Below, one piece after another: positions 30,601-38,617 of a stretch of DNA of 64,000 bases. The notes beneath the pieces were generated by a model. It was not told where the DNA came from and made no database searches. It saw nothing but the letters and a program-made list of their open reading frames with translations. This DNA is from Paenibacillus sp. N3.4 (GTDB lineage: Bacteria; Bacillota; Bacilli; Paenibacillales; NBRC-103111): the NCBI RefSeq assembly GCF_008017805.1, contig NZ_VRTT01000025.1, positions 1 to 64,000 on the forward strand. Direction: 5' to 3'. The position numbers and the translations under genes are program-made. The first letter of the stretch is position 1. Each line of letters opens with the position of its first letter.

Positions 30601-31770
30601 TCAGACTCCGCCAAAATTGTCATTCCCGATCCAAGAGATGAAGTCGCGGAATTGAACGTGACACTTCCGAAGGAATCCACAACGAAATTGGCAGACAAAA
30701 AAGTGAGCCTGGAAATGAACACGAACAATGTGCGTATCATAATCCCGAGCAGTTCGTTGCAAGGATTGATGGGCGATGTGTACTTCCGACTCGTGCCAGT
30801 CAAGGTGGAGAGCGAGCGGAAGGAAATCGAGAATCGAGCCAGAACGGAGCAAGTGGTGCGTAAGGTTGCCGGAAACAACAATATCGATGTCGTCGGTCGT
30901 CCAATGACGATTGAGACGAACATGCGGAGCCGTCAGGTGACGTTGGTGCTTCCGCTTGGCAGTGCTACGTTCAGTAAGGAACAGCTGCAAGATCTCGGTA
31001 TCTTCATTGAACATAGCGATGGGGAGAAGGAGCTTGTTAAAGGGGAAGTCGTCCCTTACGATGGAACTGGCAAGCTCGGCATCCGGTTCACTGTCAATAA
31101 GTTCAGTACGTTTACCGTTGTTCAAATGAACAGCAACAAGCAGCCAACTTTGTCGGATGACATGGCTGACAAGCGTCATAAAGCTTATATCTTGGGATAC
31201 GAGGATAACAGTTTCGGACCGGAGCGACCGATCACTCGCGCGGAAATGGCGGCAATTTTATCCCGCGTATTTGAGAAGGCAGAGAAACAAGGTCCCATCT
31301 CCTATACGGATATAGCTGCAGCGCATTGGGCGAAAGGCGCCATCGATAAAGTAACAAGAATGGGGCTGATGGACGGTTATCCAGACGGTAGCTTCAAACC
31401 AGAGCAAACGATCACTCGTGCAGAAATGTCGACTATCACAGCCCGTTTGATTAACACCGCGACAAGCGAAGGCGGTAGTTTTCCTGACGCCATCGGTCAC
31501 TGGGCAGCCGCATTCATTCAAAAAGCGAAGACGGCGGGACTTATTAATGGCTATGAGGATGGAACATTTCGTCCGGATCAGACGCTCACACGGGCAGAAG
31601 CCGTCACTTTGATCAATAAGCTTCTTGGCCGAGGACCGTTATCCGGTGCAGCTAAACAATGGAAAGATGTTTCTGAGCAGCACTGGGCGTATGCAAACAT
31701 TCAGGAAGCATCTATCAACCATGCCTACGAGAAGACAAACGGCGGGGAACAATGGGTCCCTACTCCTTGA
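24631..31770 (+). CDS. Giant S-layer-homology surface protein with DUF11, SdrD-B and FN3 domains
   Basis: A 2379-residue secreted cell-wall protein. A signal peptide covers about residues 1-37, ending in KAHA. Then come repeated beta-sandwich modules of the DUF11 type (about 40-1230), with typical NGGDI and LPADA strings. An SdrD-B-like collagen-binding fold (GNFIWYDQNGDG) lies near 1240, two more DUF11 domains (about 1380-1640) and FN3-like domains (about 1645-1925). Three SLH domains (about 2180-2330) anchor it to pyruvylated wall polymer. A short degenerate repeat of TYxxSVT type sits near 550-585. The ATG follows AAGGAGGT. Likely an S-layer-attached adhesin or structural protein. Confidence 0.9.
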   Translation: MIASMKNQRTLISCLVIFSLLFSMISSSIPIKAHADESQAGLSLVQSVSPATVGAGPGTRYPYTVTVNLGYASAGATDTFYNVAIKYTLPLGAIYDDTERSVHVLSEAYDPRTRIVTFQMGNSSASSEAEKHKFQAGLTGDVKVKFHFPSPSVYPDGAVIPLTPAEISGNLNSSTGTLQSSMSNSPELTFSLPAAWRVNTSGPSYVKLSNNQAQTQIQSTYTIALTGGNIPLKDVELVYTLPDDAAYVSSTRTPKSIDNGKVIWQYADVAVSGDSFSVTVAYSINRGSGSGVTSGSSRTNTVTATGYPIQIDSKGVLQKAANPLVFARNADSMTTTFQQSTASWGVKAYVNPETILTLDPTVSEVQVNYSLVVNGGDIDMDHVVLSYELPADATIVSSDGGSYDSNTRAVTWSMNGIQADNSASRSVTVSFPIDRANNGIGVKDGSERTAKASATAKIAETNDAIGFNPASSDAKTTFKDSTAYWHVATMSPSSVVLPHEGDNFIDVNYQLQIESQEWGNIPLKNVTLTHFIPDIASSAHFSEVPMTVTHHTYAPSVTGITYEPNVTGSTYGTSVTSSTYGTTYTWVFSDVLPNSPQMVNVTARYPVIRPGYDTGVKPGDSVALESILVGYPITRLGEASETRYAFKAGYDKSNIITNFVEDVIPRPSVTANISDYNKLQRDKHFDIGYDVVYELNAINPSYNNETLRDAVLSDDELPGTIDYNEIRLGQSSYDVGYLFEYKTNQKDWTSYGNGYRTKTEATISIAELSLAVNEQLSGIRIVYSEALPAGFTYDKKVMKLAGKVNAQAQHDTLHANKMKLDYKHRIFNDITEPKSVSDAVEFRVLHNTAWIDQLQVTKLTPGALHYPNTNISLRITAGNHTRLATGALRTPVLVAVVPAGFEYVESTSWSSSDTSANGLPAPTKLDMIKNYPVQGQTTLKWSWDAGKLLKMGETVQLQFDVTVKSYATAETHVLNAYMYGEENFLSQPGIPKVDDTNDLDQNNGTPKRLNGAGASIAVRETPGINSSLWLKGALDAAFDKHPAVGLTTPGGAADYKLEIVNAGNTFLKRVEIVDILPYVGDTAVLNIQSSRGSSWTPNMISELTQGQIEAITDVYGNKSKAKVEVYYSTATNPIRKGPRNETIGLQTPNWSITPPQDKTRIHSLKFVITNFAEDSRGLRPGSKAELIWQMRAPLGTPADAVAWNSISMEATTYSISNGESNLLPAEPNKVGMKALANPKGEIGNFIWYDQNGDGLKNDGYDQQFGGLNGITVNLHKKSDGAIVDTTLSGFDQAGNPGFYAFPNVESGTYYVSFTLPDSMDITVGGKDSAGFVDGQIIRTGDITINISDAAQKSYHSANLGVVAKASKKPDIIIIKKPIGYKNDVDVFVPYPEGGPIPPITVGQKIVYIVVVSNPGGIPLTNVNVFDDSEPGGFKFVKAVNKTVSSDLEPVEKDPNLKASNDTKNVIVIQKLDVDDTYEFEAEYKVLPEDAKGTPVDHEIKVKANELNDQGHKDTPAKQANAPVDLAALTFADIVYLVKMPGKPEVVEIRGKDIADLHVGDIIQYKVILKNIGSVALPDITVTDAKANVSKSIDKLDAGATIEISSAEHEIVESDRGQIVYTLKAKQSKLNGDLTLQSTVTVGAAIPGPTQLTAEAGNGQVTLHWASSADAEKYAIYQGTVDGEYGDTPVALVTEPLTTAIVTGLENDTIHYFIIRAIIGNRFSGPSHAVSATPTASTVPPEEPEIDRHTGFVQDLALNVDLIPTLGWTDALYAKSYKVVVSKSQNFDTLEQAFTLQAPAASLTLDKLEPNTQYYWKVEARNGKGTTSSQIYTFITKPVPGAPTDIKVVAGDGIATISFAAPIDNGSGPISEYTVISSPGDTIAKGSSSPIIVRGLRNGVAYTFTVKSKNDVGESAASSTSHAVTPHADDTSLPQNETITVNVENGKGTDGSIISTAVINRTTDASGRKKDSVTFTLEQALKTTEQLAAAGSDSAKIVIPDPRDEVAELNVTLPKESTTKLADKKVSLEMNTNNVRIIIPSSSLQGLMGDVYFRLVPVKVESERKEIENRARTEQVVRKVAGNNNIDVVGRPMTIETNMRSRQVTLVLPLGSATFSKEQLQDLGIFIEHSDGEKELVKGEVVPYDGTGKLGIRFTVNKFSTFTVVQMNSNKQPTLSDDMADKRHKAYILGYEDNSFGPERPITRAEMAAILSRVFEKAEKQGPISYTDIAAAHWAKGAIDKVTRMGLMDGYPDGSFKPEQTITRAEMSTITARLINTATSEGGSFPDAIGHWAAAFIQKAKTAGLINGYEDGTFRPDQTLTRAEAVTLINKLLGRGPLSGAAKQWKDVSEQHWAYANIQEASINHAYEKTNGGEQWVPTP

Positions 31771-31820
31771 TACAAAAATCGTTCATAATGTGTGTTTGAT
31801 TTTATGGAAAGAAGAGAGTG

Positions 31821-31895
31821 CCCCTGCGGCAGACAGTAAACAAGAGTTCATGGAAACATGGACTCTCACCTGTCGATCGCAGGGGATTTTGTTTT
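31821..31895 (+). terminator. Nested hairpin terminator after the S-layer protein
   Basis: Outer arms CCCCTGCG/CGCAGGGG, middle GACAG/CTGTC and inner GAGTTCATG/CATGGACTC form a three-part stem, followed by ATTTTGTTTT. It lies about 50 bp after the stop codon. Confidence 0.65.
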
Positions 31896-31995
31896 GGGTA
31901 TGGTTGTAGGAATTTGAAGTATGTGGAAAATGCTCACCCAAAGCTTAAAGAAGTAGCAGATGCCTTTAAGTTGCATGATGAACAGCAAATCGAGC

Positions 31996-32102
31996 AGACT
32001 TTTTAAGTTGCTTCTGGTTTGTTCCATATATTCTTTAGGGCGCGGTTACGATTCCACATTAGATAAATGATGGTTTCTCGTTGATGGGATTGGGACGGTT
32101 CG
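31996..32102. repeat. 107-bp dispersed repeat, copy A
   Basis: Differs from copy B (35089-35195) at 8 of 107 positions by my count. On the minus strand both encode a C-terminal peptide containing YLMWNRNRALK, then a stop followed by the terminator-like AGTCT motif. It is probably the tail of a duplicated gene or element whose remainder is gone. Confidence 0.7.
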
Positions 32103-32239
32103 TATGGGGGCACCTGCACACTCACTCAGCTGTAAATCGCGATATTTCGGTGGTTGTAGCGTTTTCATTGGAATATCACCTATGATTTTGAAGTAACACC
32201 TTGGGTAAGGTATCCTTCGCAATTATTGTGGCGAATTAC

Positions 32240-32281
32240 AAAAGTCAAGTGTTTTTTATCTTCCTATGCTTTTTGACTTTT
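32240..32281. repeat. Inverted repeat in a gene-free stretch
   Basis: Arms AAAAGTCAA and TTGACTTTT are exact complements around 24 bases. The stretch 32103-32453 holds no gene I can support; this is its only clear structure. It could be a terminator remnant or an operator for the downstream CorA-like gene. Confidence 0.35.
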
Positions 32282-32453
32282 ACCAATATTTATCTCGAAC
32301 TGCATAGGTCATGTGATTAAATAAACCATGGAATTAAAAGGAAAACATAAAATTTTGTAGAAATATGTATCGTTAACTAATTTAAGTTCCTGCTCATTGA
32401 TCGTGATCTCGTGAGTTATTTTCGGTAGGATTGTTATTCTTGGAGGGCTAGCT

Positions 32454-33872
32454 ATGTTAAACGAGAATAGTGTGAAACAACAAATTACGTATTTATTAAT
32501 TCCTTTTGCTTTTAAAGAGGATCTAACTAAAACATTAAAACTTGTGAACTTGGATGTGTTTAGGCAAGAACAAGATGATAACGCACAAACACATTTTTTT
32601 GATTATATTAAATGCTTGGTGAAAAATGAAGGGGAAATAGGAGAGTCTATTGGGAAAAAATTTATCCTTGATCAGGGCGGTAGAAAAAGGGTGGGGCTGC
32701 CTCCAAATTTGAATACGGGATTAAGCTTAGTAGTTGATGGAGAACCGTTGGCTCAAATTAGCATCACTGAAGTATCTTTATATTTATTTGAATCTCAGGT
32801 TGGTTTTCTTATATTCAAGGTTTTTTTTAATGGCGAATTCAATTTTGATCAAGTGATTCAAGCTAATTACTATATGAAGAAATTTGTTCAAAAAGATATT
32901 GTTTTATCATATAGAATTGGGCGTTTAGTCACTGACGTTCAAGAGGTACAATTAGGAGAAGTGATTCATACCTTAACCGAATCTCTGAATGTAAAAACCT
33001 TCTTTGAGGGAGAAAATCAAAAGCCAAAACAAGCTTTAGTCTACAGCACTACATTGTTAAAAGGAACCATTTCTGATCAAAAACAATTAAATACCTATTT
33101 ATTTCGTGCAAGACGTGCTTTTAAACATTCCTATTTACCAAGTGATTCAGAATTAGAGGCAAGTTATAGCGCTGAAGTGTTGCCCTTATTTCGAAACAGT
33201 CATTGGGGAATTTCACTGGAGGGGTTAGCTAATATTATTGAGACAGTTGGTGTGGGAACAGAGGTATCTGAAACAAATGCTTTCTTTGGCGGAAACTATT
33301 CTTACCATATTGAGAAAGCATATCTTTACATGTACATATTAGCCTTACACCAAAGATTTGGACTTTTACATTTGTCTATTGAAGCCTCCGAGTTTTCTAA
33401 AAAGTTTGATGATTATATTAAAAATCCAACGATTCAAATTAAAGATGTTATTCATATGAACTTGAAATTGGTACGTTTTAAATTAAGATCAACTTTTACG
33501 CAAATTTCAAATGTTACTCATCAGGATAAGCTGTATGCAAATATGAGAAAGGTCTTAAAAATTGAAGAACTGCTTAGCGAGCTGCATGCAGAAATGGAAT
33601 CATTATCAGCCTTAATGCAAATTGCCGAATTAAGAGAAAATCGTGAGAACGATCAAAAAAAAGTTGAACAATCAGAAAAATTCCAAAGAGCTCTTGGTGT
33701 TGTCTCATTCATATTTTTGCCCTTTGGAGCTTTAACGGGTTTTTTCGGTATGAATTTCAAATTTACTAGTACAGAAAACCTTCCGAATTTATATTTCTTG
33801 TTAAGTATTCTTTTGATTTATATGGTTGCATTTTTTGTATATTGGCTTTGGATTCATCCTAAAAAGGAGTAA
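32454..33872 (+). CDS. CorA-like membrane protein with GMN motif
   Basis: A 472-residue protein. The C-terminus has the two closely spaced transmembrane helices of the CorA Mg2+ channel superfamily (about 413-433 and 445-465), with the GMN signature in FFGMNF between them. A helical stretch before TM1 fits the CorA stalk. The first 300 residues lack clear similarity to the usual CorA N-domain and may sense something different. The usual acidic loop after GMN is only partly kept (KFTSTENLPN). ATG follows GGAGGG. Divalent-cation transport is likely but the substrate is unproven. The gene is AT-rich and flanked by repeats, consistent with acquired DNA. Confidence 0.65.
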   Translation: MLNENSVKQQITYLLIPFAFKEDLTKTLKLVNLDVFRQEQDDNAQTHFFDYIKCLVKNEGEIGESIGKKFILDQGGRKRVGLPPNLNTGLSLVVDGEPLAQISITEVSLYLFESQVGFLIFKVFFNGEFNFDQVIQANYYMKKFVQKDIVLSYRIGRLVTDVQEVQLGEVIHTLTESLNVKTFFEGENQKPKQALVYSTTLLKGTISDQKQLNTYLFRARRAFKHSYLPSDSELEASYSAEVLPLFRNSHWGISLEGLANIIETVGVGTEVSETNAFFGGNYSYHIEKAYLYMYILALHQRFGLLHLSIEASEFSKKFDDYIKNPTIQIKDVIHMNLKLVRFKLRSTFTQISNVTHQDKLYANMRKVLKIEELLSELHAEMESLSALMQIAELRENRENDQKKVEQSEKFQRALGVVSFIFLPFGALTGFFGMNFKFTSTENLPNLYFLLSILLIYMVAFFVYWLWIHPKKE

Positions 33873-33924
33873 CTATTATTTCTTTTGATATAAAATTAAA
33901 GCAAATAACGTATGGGAGTAGGAT

Positions 33925-35033
33925 ATGAAAAGGATGGAGTCTATGTATAGTCATGGTGTTCAGGGAGAGTTGCTCGACAAATTAGAACAAAGTAAAAACA
34001 GCACGATACAAGCTATATTGAAAGAGTTAAGAAAATTCAATGCGTTACGAGAAGAAGAAGTAGAGTTTGCGATCATATCTGCTCGAAAGTCTCTAGATTA
34101 TATCATCCGGAGTTCGTCCACGCTCGCAGATATTAAAGCTGGGACAAAACCGTTAGATGGATTAATTGATGAACTATTAAAGGTCAAGTTTTTACCCAGT
34201 GTTATCCACAAGCATTGTAAAATTATTAAAGAATTTGGTAACATTGCTGCCCATGGTATCACAGCAGATTTCTCAGATGTAGAGTCCAGTGAACTAACCG
34301 ATATTGAGGTAAGTATTTGTTCCTATTCCTTAAATGCAGTGGTAAGTTGGTATGCAACGAAAGTATTACAAAAAGTATTAGATATTTTTCCATTTAAAAT
34401 TATTGCCGGAAAAGAAATCACTGAAGAACAAATTGTTGAGGCTATTGAAATTGATAATAATGTGTATAGTGAAGGATTTCGAGGAATCTATCAGGTTTGT
34501 ATGGAATGGTACCATAAAAACCCTGACATTTACAGATTCATTATTGATCAAAACATTAATAAGGTTGTCGGTTACATTAACGCTATGCCTATAGAAGATG
34601 AAACTTTAAGGCCATTGAATCAGGTAGTTTGATGGATACGGATATTCTTGCTTCTGACATTCGTTCCTATGATCTTCCTGATATCTATAAACTTTATTTG
34701 TGTTCTGTTGCCATATCTCAAGATTATCGTGGCAGTGTTGCGTTTAAAATGCTCTATGAAGCATTTTTTAATCGGCTATTGCATTTAGCCCAACAAGATG
34801 TTTATATCTCGGAAATAGTTGCAGATGCAGTTACAGAAGAAGGCAAAAAATTGTGTGAGTTCCTTGGTATGAAACAAGTGAAGGTCTCCAATCACGATTC
34901 TTCGATTTACAAGGTCTCTTTGCTGCCACCTTCTATTCGTGTTACGACAGATAAAGCGAAAATATTTCAAACCCTCTATCAAAAGAAATACGAGGAATTC
35001 AAGGATCTGCTTGATATCAACCAGCATCTTTAA
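33925..35033 (+). pseudogene. DUF4145-like/GNAT acetyltransferase gene, frameshifted
   Basis: The first frame (33925-34632) has an N-terminal helical domain resembling DUF4145-type proteins, then the start of a GNAT fold (VVGYINAMPIEDE). It goes out of frame near 34600-34612. The other frame continues as NFKAIESGSLMDTDI, then LYLCSVAISQDYRGSVAFKM, a GNAT strand and acetyl-CoA-binding region with a weakened loop, ending at 35033. One lost base accounts for the break. Restored length is about 369 residues. N-acetyltransferase activity is inferred from the fold only, and the acceptor is unknown. Confidence 0.6.
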
Positions 35034-35045
35034 ATCATTTAGAAT

Positions 35046-35097
35046 AAAGTCTGCCCAATGTCCTGTGGCTACACAGTGAAGATTAGGTAGACTTTTT
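35046..35097 (+). terminator. Terminator of the AAAGTCTGC family
   Basis: AAAGTCTGCCCAAT pairs imperfectly with ATTAGGTAGACTTT, with an inner CTGTG/CACAG hairpin, then T5. It overlaps the start of repeat copy B. Confidence 0.65.
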
Positions 35098-35195
35098 AAA
35101 TTGCTTTTGGTTTGTTCCAGGTATCCTTTAGGGCGCGGTTACGATTCCACATTAGATAAATGACGGTTTCTCGTTGACGGGATTGGGATGGTTCG
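35089..35195. repeat. 107-bp dispersed repeat, copy B
   Basis: Second copy of the repeat at 31996-32102. It ends 40 bp upstream of the histidine kinase start, so any promoter for the sensor operon lies in or next to repeat-derived DNA. Confidence 0.7.
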
Positions 35196-35234
35196 AATAT
35201 GATGGTTCTGTCCAAAGATGAGGTGATAGGAACT

Positions 35235-37310
35235 GTGGCGTTTTTTCTGCAAGCCTTTACAAGCCGGCTGACTCGCAAATATTTATTAATCTTTTCATTG
35301 ATCTTAATCATTCCGACGATTATCATTTACCGCTTGATTGTGAGTTACGCTCAGAATGTCATGGAAGAGCATATTGCCCGCGACAATTTGATCGGAGCTG
35401 ATGCGATAGTCAAACGGTTGAATGCGGAAATAACGGATGTAGTACTGCAGCTTCAACTGATTGCGGGTCAAAATTTAGCTTATCGAACAGATGTAAAAAC
35501 GATGTATGAGAATGCCAAGCAAACCATAGCCAAGAGTTCTATGCTTCATGCCATTTATTATGTCGATAATGAATCGCAGCTGCTGTTTGAGGCCCCTTTT
35601 TCGCCAGAAATGCAAGCGGTTTCTTATGCGTATCCCGGTCTTGAGCATGTAAGATGGAGTTATACGTATATGGTTTCGGGGCTGCTGGAAAATTATCATA
35701 AAGAAACCGCTGTGACCATTGCCGTACCTGTTTACTATAAAGATCGCACCTTTCATGGTGCTCTAGTGGCTGAACTAAGTCGGGATTATTTGTCCGAGAT
35801 GCTGCGTACCATGAGCGCGAGCCGCGAAGGCTTTAGTTATTTGTTGGATGTGAACGGACGCGTTATTGCCTCGTCGGACGAAGCTATCCTTGGCAAAAAT
35901 TTGGGGAACGATCCGATTGGACAACGGTTAATGGTCGGTGACTCAGGTCTTATTACAAGCTTATATCAAGGCCGAGATAGTATTGTAGCTTATCAGCAGA
36001 TACGTGATAATTGGGGATTGGCACTGGGTATTCCTCAAGATATTGCTTTTCAACCGGTTCTGCTGCTGGGCCGCGCGCTGACGATCAGCTTTTTAACCAT
36101 ATTCGTGTTATCGCTATTTCTTATTTTATTTGGCATGCGGGGATTGCTGTACCCGATCATTCATCTTACTCGGTTTGCCAAAAAATATAGGCAGGAGCAT
36201 ACCTTGGAAACTCTTCAACCAGGCCGGATGGATGCCAAGGATGAGTTGAGTGAACTTACCGGAACGATGAAAGCACTTACGCATGAGCTTGATTTTAAGG
36301 AACGTTTTCTAAGAGATGTCATTGAAGGCATCCCTTACGCACTGGTAACGATCAATCATGAAGGCTTGATTACGCATGCCAACGAAAAATTTTATCATTT
36401 ATTTCAAATACATCGGGCAGATCCCGCAAATCGGCATATATCCGTTATTCCGGAATTGGCGGATATTTCATTGTTTCAGGGAGAAAGAGAGCTCACAGTT
36501 CTTGGCGACAAAGGAGAGCGGAATATTGTTCGCACAGTAACGGCTCCCTTTCAAAATGGTGTCCTTGCTGTTCTGCAGGATGTGACGCAAATTAGGCTGC
36601 TTGAAGAGCAAGTCAGCCAAAGCGAAAAGCTTGCTCAAATGGGCCAAATTACGGCTGGAGTTGCCCATGAACTGAAAAATCCGCTTGCCGTGCTCGCCAG
36701 CAGCTCGGAATTGTTGAGGGATGAAATGCTGGAACAGCATCAGGATTTTCAATTAATTCGTACCCTTGTGGACGATATTGATGAAGAGATTGCGCGAATG
36801 AGCGGCATTGTCAATCAATTCTTGTCTTTTGCCAAAACCAAAAGCGAGCATGAAAACTTGATTGAAATCGATGAACTGATTGAAAGGGTTTTGCATCTGC
36901 TGCGTATCAAATTTAACGAATCGCAGGTAACCGTAAATAAGCAATATGATACACTGCTGCCTTTAATCTTAGGAAGAACCAATAAGTTGATTCAATTATT
37001 TCTCAATTTGTTCCTGAACAGTATTGACGCTATGCCGGGCGGCGGCTTATTGACATTAAGCATTAAGAGAAATGAATTGTTTCTTGAGGTTAGAATAGAA
37101 GACTCCGGCGAAGGGATCTCGCAGAATGATATGCAGTGGCTCTTCAATCCTTTTTTTTCCACCAAGGAGCAAGGGACGGGAATTGGACTCACCATCGCTG
37201 GTGAAATTATTCGGGAACATGGCGGGGAAATTCAAATCGAGAGCATGCTGCAGCAGGGGACGACGGTCATTTGTAAATTTCCCATTCAACGAAAGGAGAT
37301 CATTTTATGA
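35235..37310 (+). CDS. Membrane histidine kinase of the sigma-54 island
   Basis: A sensor kinase of about 691 residues. I chose GTG at 35235 because AGGTGAT sits seven bases upstream; an in-frame ATG at 35199 has no RBS. TM1 lies at about 16-37. A large extracellular Cache-like sensor follows (about 40-275), then TM2 (about 280-302), a PAS domain (about 365-430), HisKA with AHELKNPL near 480, and a catalytic domain with N-box NLFLNSIDA, DSGEGIS and GTGIGLTIA. The stop overlaps the response regulator start as ATGA. It should phosphorylate that NtrC-type activator in response to an external ligand, possibly presented by the lipoprotein encoded two genes on. Confidence 0.88.
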   Translation: MAFFLQAFTSRLTRKYLLIFSLILIIPTIIIYRLIVSYAQNVMEEHIARDNLIGADAIVKRLNAEITDVVLQLQLIAGQNLAYRTDVKTMYENAKQTIAKSSMLHAIYYVDNESQLLFEAPFSPEMQAVSYAYPGLEHVRWSYTYMVSGLLENYHKETAVTIAVPVYYKDRTFHGALVAELSRDYLSEMLRTMSASREGFSYLLDVNGRVIASSDEAILGKNLGNDPIGQRLMVGDSGLITSLYQGRDSIVAYQQIRDNWGLALGIPQDIAFQPVLLLGRALTISFLTIFVLSLFLILFGMRGLLYPIIHLTRFAKKYRQEHTLETLQPGRMDAKDELSELTGTMKALTHELDFKERFLRDVIEGIPYALVTINHEGLITHANEKFYHLFQIHRADPANRHISVIPELADISLFQGERELTVLGDKGERNIVRTVTAPFQNGVLAVLQDVTQIRLLEEQVSQSEKLAQMGQITAGVAHELKNPLAVLASSSELLRDEMLEQHQDFQLIRTLVDDIDEEIARMSGIVNQFLSFAKTKSEHENLIEIDELIERVLHLLRIKFNESQVTVNKQYDTLLPLILGRTNKLIQLFLNLFLNSIDAMPGGGLLTLSIKRNELFLEVRIEDSGEGISQNDMQWLFNPFFSTKEQGTGIGLTIAGEIIREHGGEIQIESMLQQGTTVICKFPIQRKEIIL

Positions 37311-38617
37311 CATACCGAATACTGGTGGTTGATGATGAAGTAAAGCTTTGCCGCAACATTGCCATTAAGCTGGAACGACGAGGCTATAAAGTTGATGCTG
37401 CCTACGACGGGAAATCAGCGATTGGCATGATCGAGCTTGCTGCGTATGATGCGGTTATTTTGGATGTGATGCTGACCGATATGACGGGTCTTGATGTCCT
37501 GCAAGCGATTAAACAAAAACATCCATCTTTGTTGATATTCATGTTAACGGCCTATGGCAATGTAGAAAATGCGGTAATGGCTATGAAGCTTGGAGCTGTT
37601 GATTATTTGAATAAACCAATCGAATTAAAGTTGCTTGCAGAGAAAATTGAGAAAGCTTTGCCACTGACAGGTACGGAGGAAATGGCAGGTACGTTAGCGT
37701 TTGCAAGTGACCAGATGAAACAAATTCGGGACGTGCTGGAGCGGGTTAACCAAACGGAAGCCAGTATTTTGCTGCTGGGCGAAAGCGGAGTAGGTAAAAC
37801 GGCTCTAGCCAAGTGGATCCATCAGGAGAGTCATCGAAATCAGCATCCTTTCATCTCTTTAAATTGTGCGGCTATTCCTGAAAACCTTCTGGAAAGCGAA
37901 TTATTTGGTTATGAAAAGGGAGCCTTTACGGGAGCGGTCGATACACGAATCGGCAAATTCGAAGCGGCGAATCAGGGAACTATTTTTCTCGATGAAATTG
38001 GTGAGATGTCATTGGCAACACAGGCCAAATTGCTGCACGTGATTGAGGAAAAGCGGATTATCCGGCTGGGCAGTCATCAGGAGCGTTATATGGATGTTCG
38101 CATCATCGCGGCAACGAATCGAAACATTCAGGAATTTGTTCGTGACGGAAAGTTCCGTGAAGATTTATACTACCGCTTAAATTTAGTGGAAATCACCATT
38201 CCCCCCTTGCGTCAACGTAAAGAAGACATTGTTGTTCTTGTTGGACAAAAAATACAGGAGCTTAATAACAAATATAGGAAATCTGTCATGGCCTCCGAAG
38301 AATTGAAAAAAGCTTTCGAATCGCTGCCGTGGCATGGGAATATCCGCGAGCTTTTCAACGTTCTTGAACGTATGCACATTTTAAAAACAAATGGACACCT
38401 GCATATCGGTGATCTTCCGTCCAATTTGTCCGCACAAACAGATCGTAAAATGAATGAATCACCATCAGGCAAGCTGCAGGATGTCCTAGAGGAGGTTGAG
38501 GAGAAAATGATCGAGGATGCGCTGTTGCGTTCGAAAGGAAATCAGACCAAAGCTGCCGATCTGCTCGGCATTTCCCGCAACACCTTAATTCATAAGATAA
38601 AAAAGAGCAAAAGATGA
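37307..38617 (+). CDS. NtrC-family sigma-54 activator response regulator
   Basis: A 436-residue regulator with the classic three domains. The receiver (1-120) has the phosphorylatable Asp in ILDVMLTD. The AAA+ domain (about 140-370) has Walker A GESGVGKT, the sigma-54-contacting GAFTGA loop and Walker B TIFLDEIGE. The C-terminus holds a Fis-type HTH (NQTKAADLLGISRNTLIHKI). The intact GAFTGA means it should remodel sigma-54 holoenzyme. A consensus -24/-12 promoter lies about 2.5 kb downstream at 41158, and rpoN is encoded in the same island. It overlaps both neighbours by four bases. Confidence 0.93.
   Translation: MTYRILVVDDEVKLCRNIAIKLERRGYKVDAAYDGKSAIGMIELAAYDAVILDVMLTDMTGLDVLQAIKQKHPSLLIFMLTAYGNVENAVMAMKLGAVDYLNKPIELKLLAEKIEKALPLTGTEEMAGTLAFASDQMKQIRDVLERVNQTEASILLLGESGVGKTALAKWIHQESHRNQHPFISLNCAAIPENLLESELFGYEKGAFTGAVDTRIGKFEAANQGTIFLDEIGEMSLATQAKLLHVIEEKRIIRLGSHQERYMDVRIIAATNRNIQEFVRDGKFREDLYYRLNLVEITIPPLRQRKEDIVVLVGQKIQELNNKYRKSVMASEELKKAFESLPWHGNIRELFNVLERMHILKTNGHLHIGDLPSNLSAQTDRKMNESPSGKLQDVLEEVEEKMIEDALLRSKGNQTKAADLLGISRNTLIHKIKKSKR

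Noticed and set aside
32103..32453. Possible riboswitch (Mg2+ type) ahead of the CorA-like gene
   Set aside because: Only one simple inverted repeat is visible; no M-box-like conserved core could be recognised.
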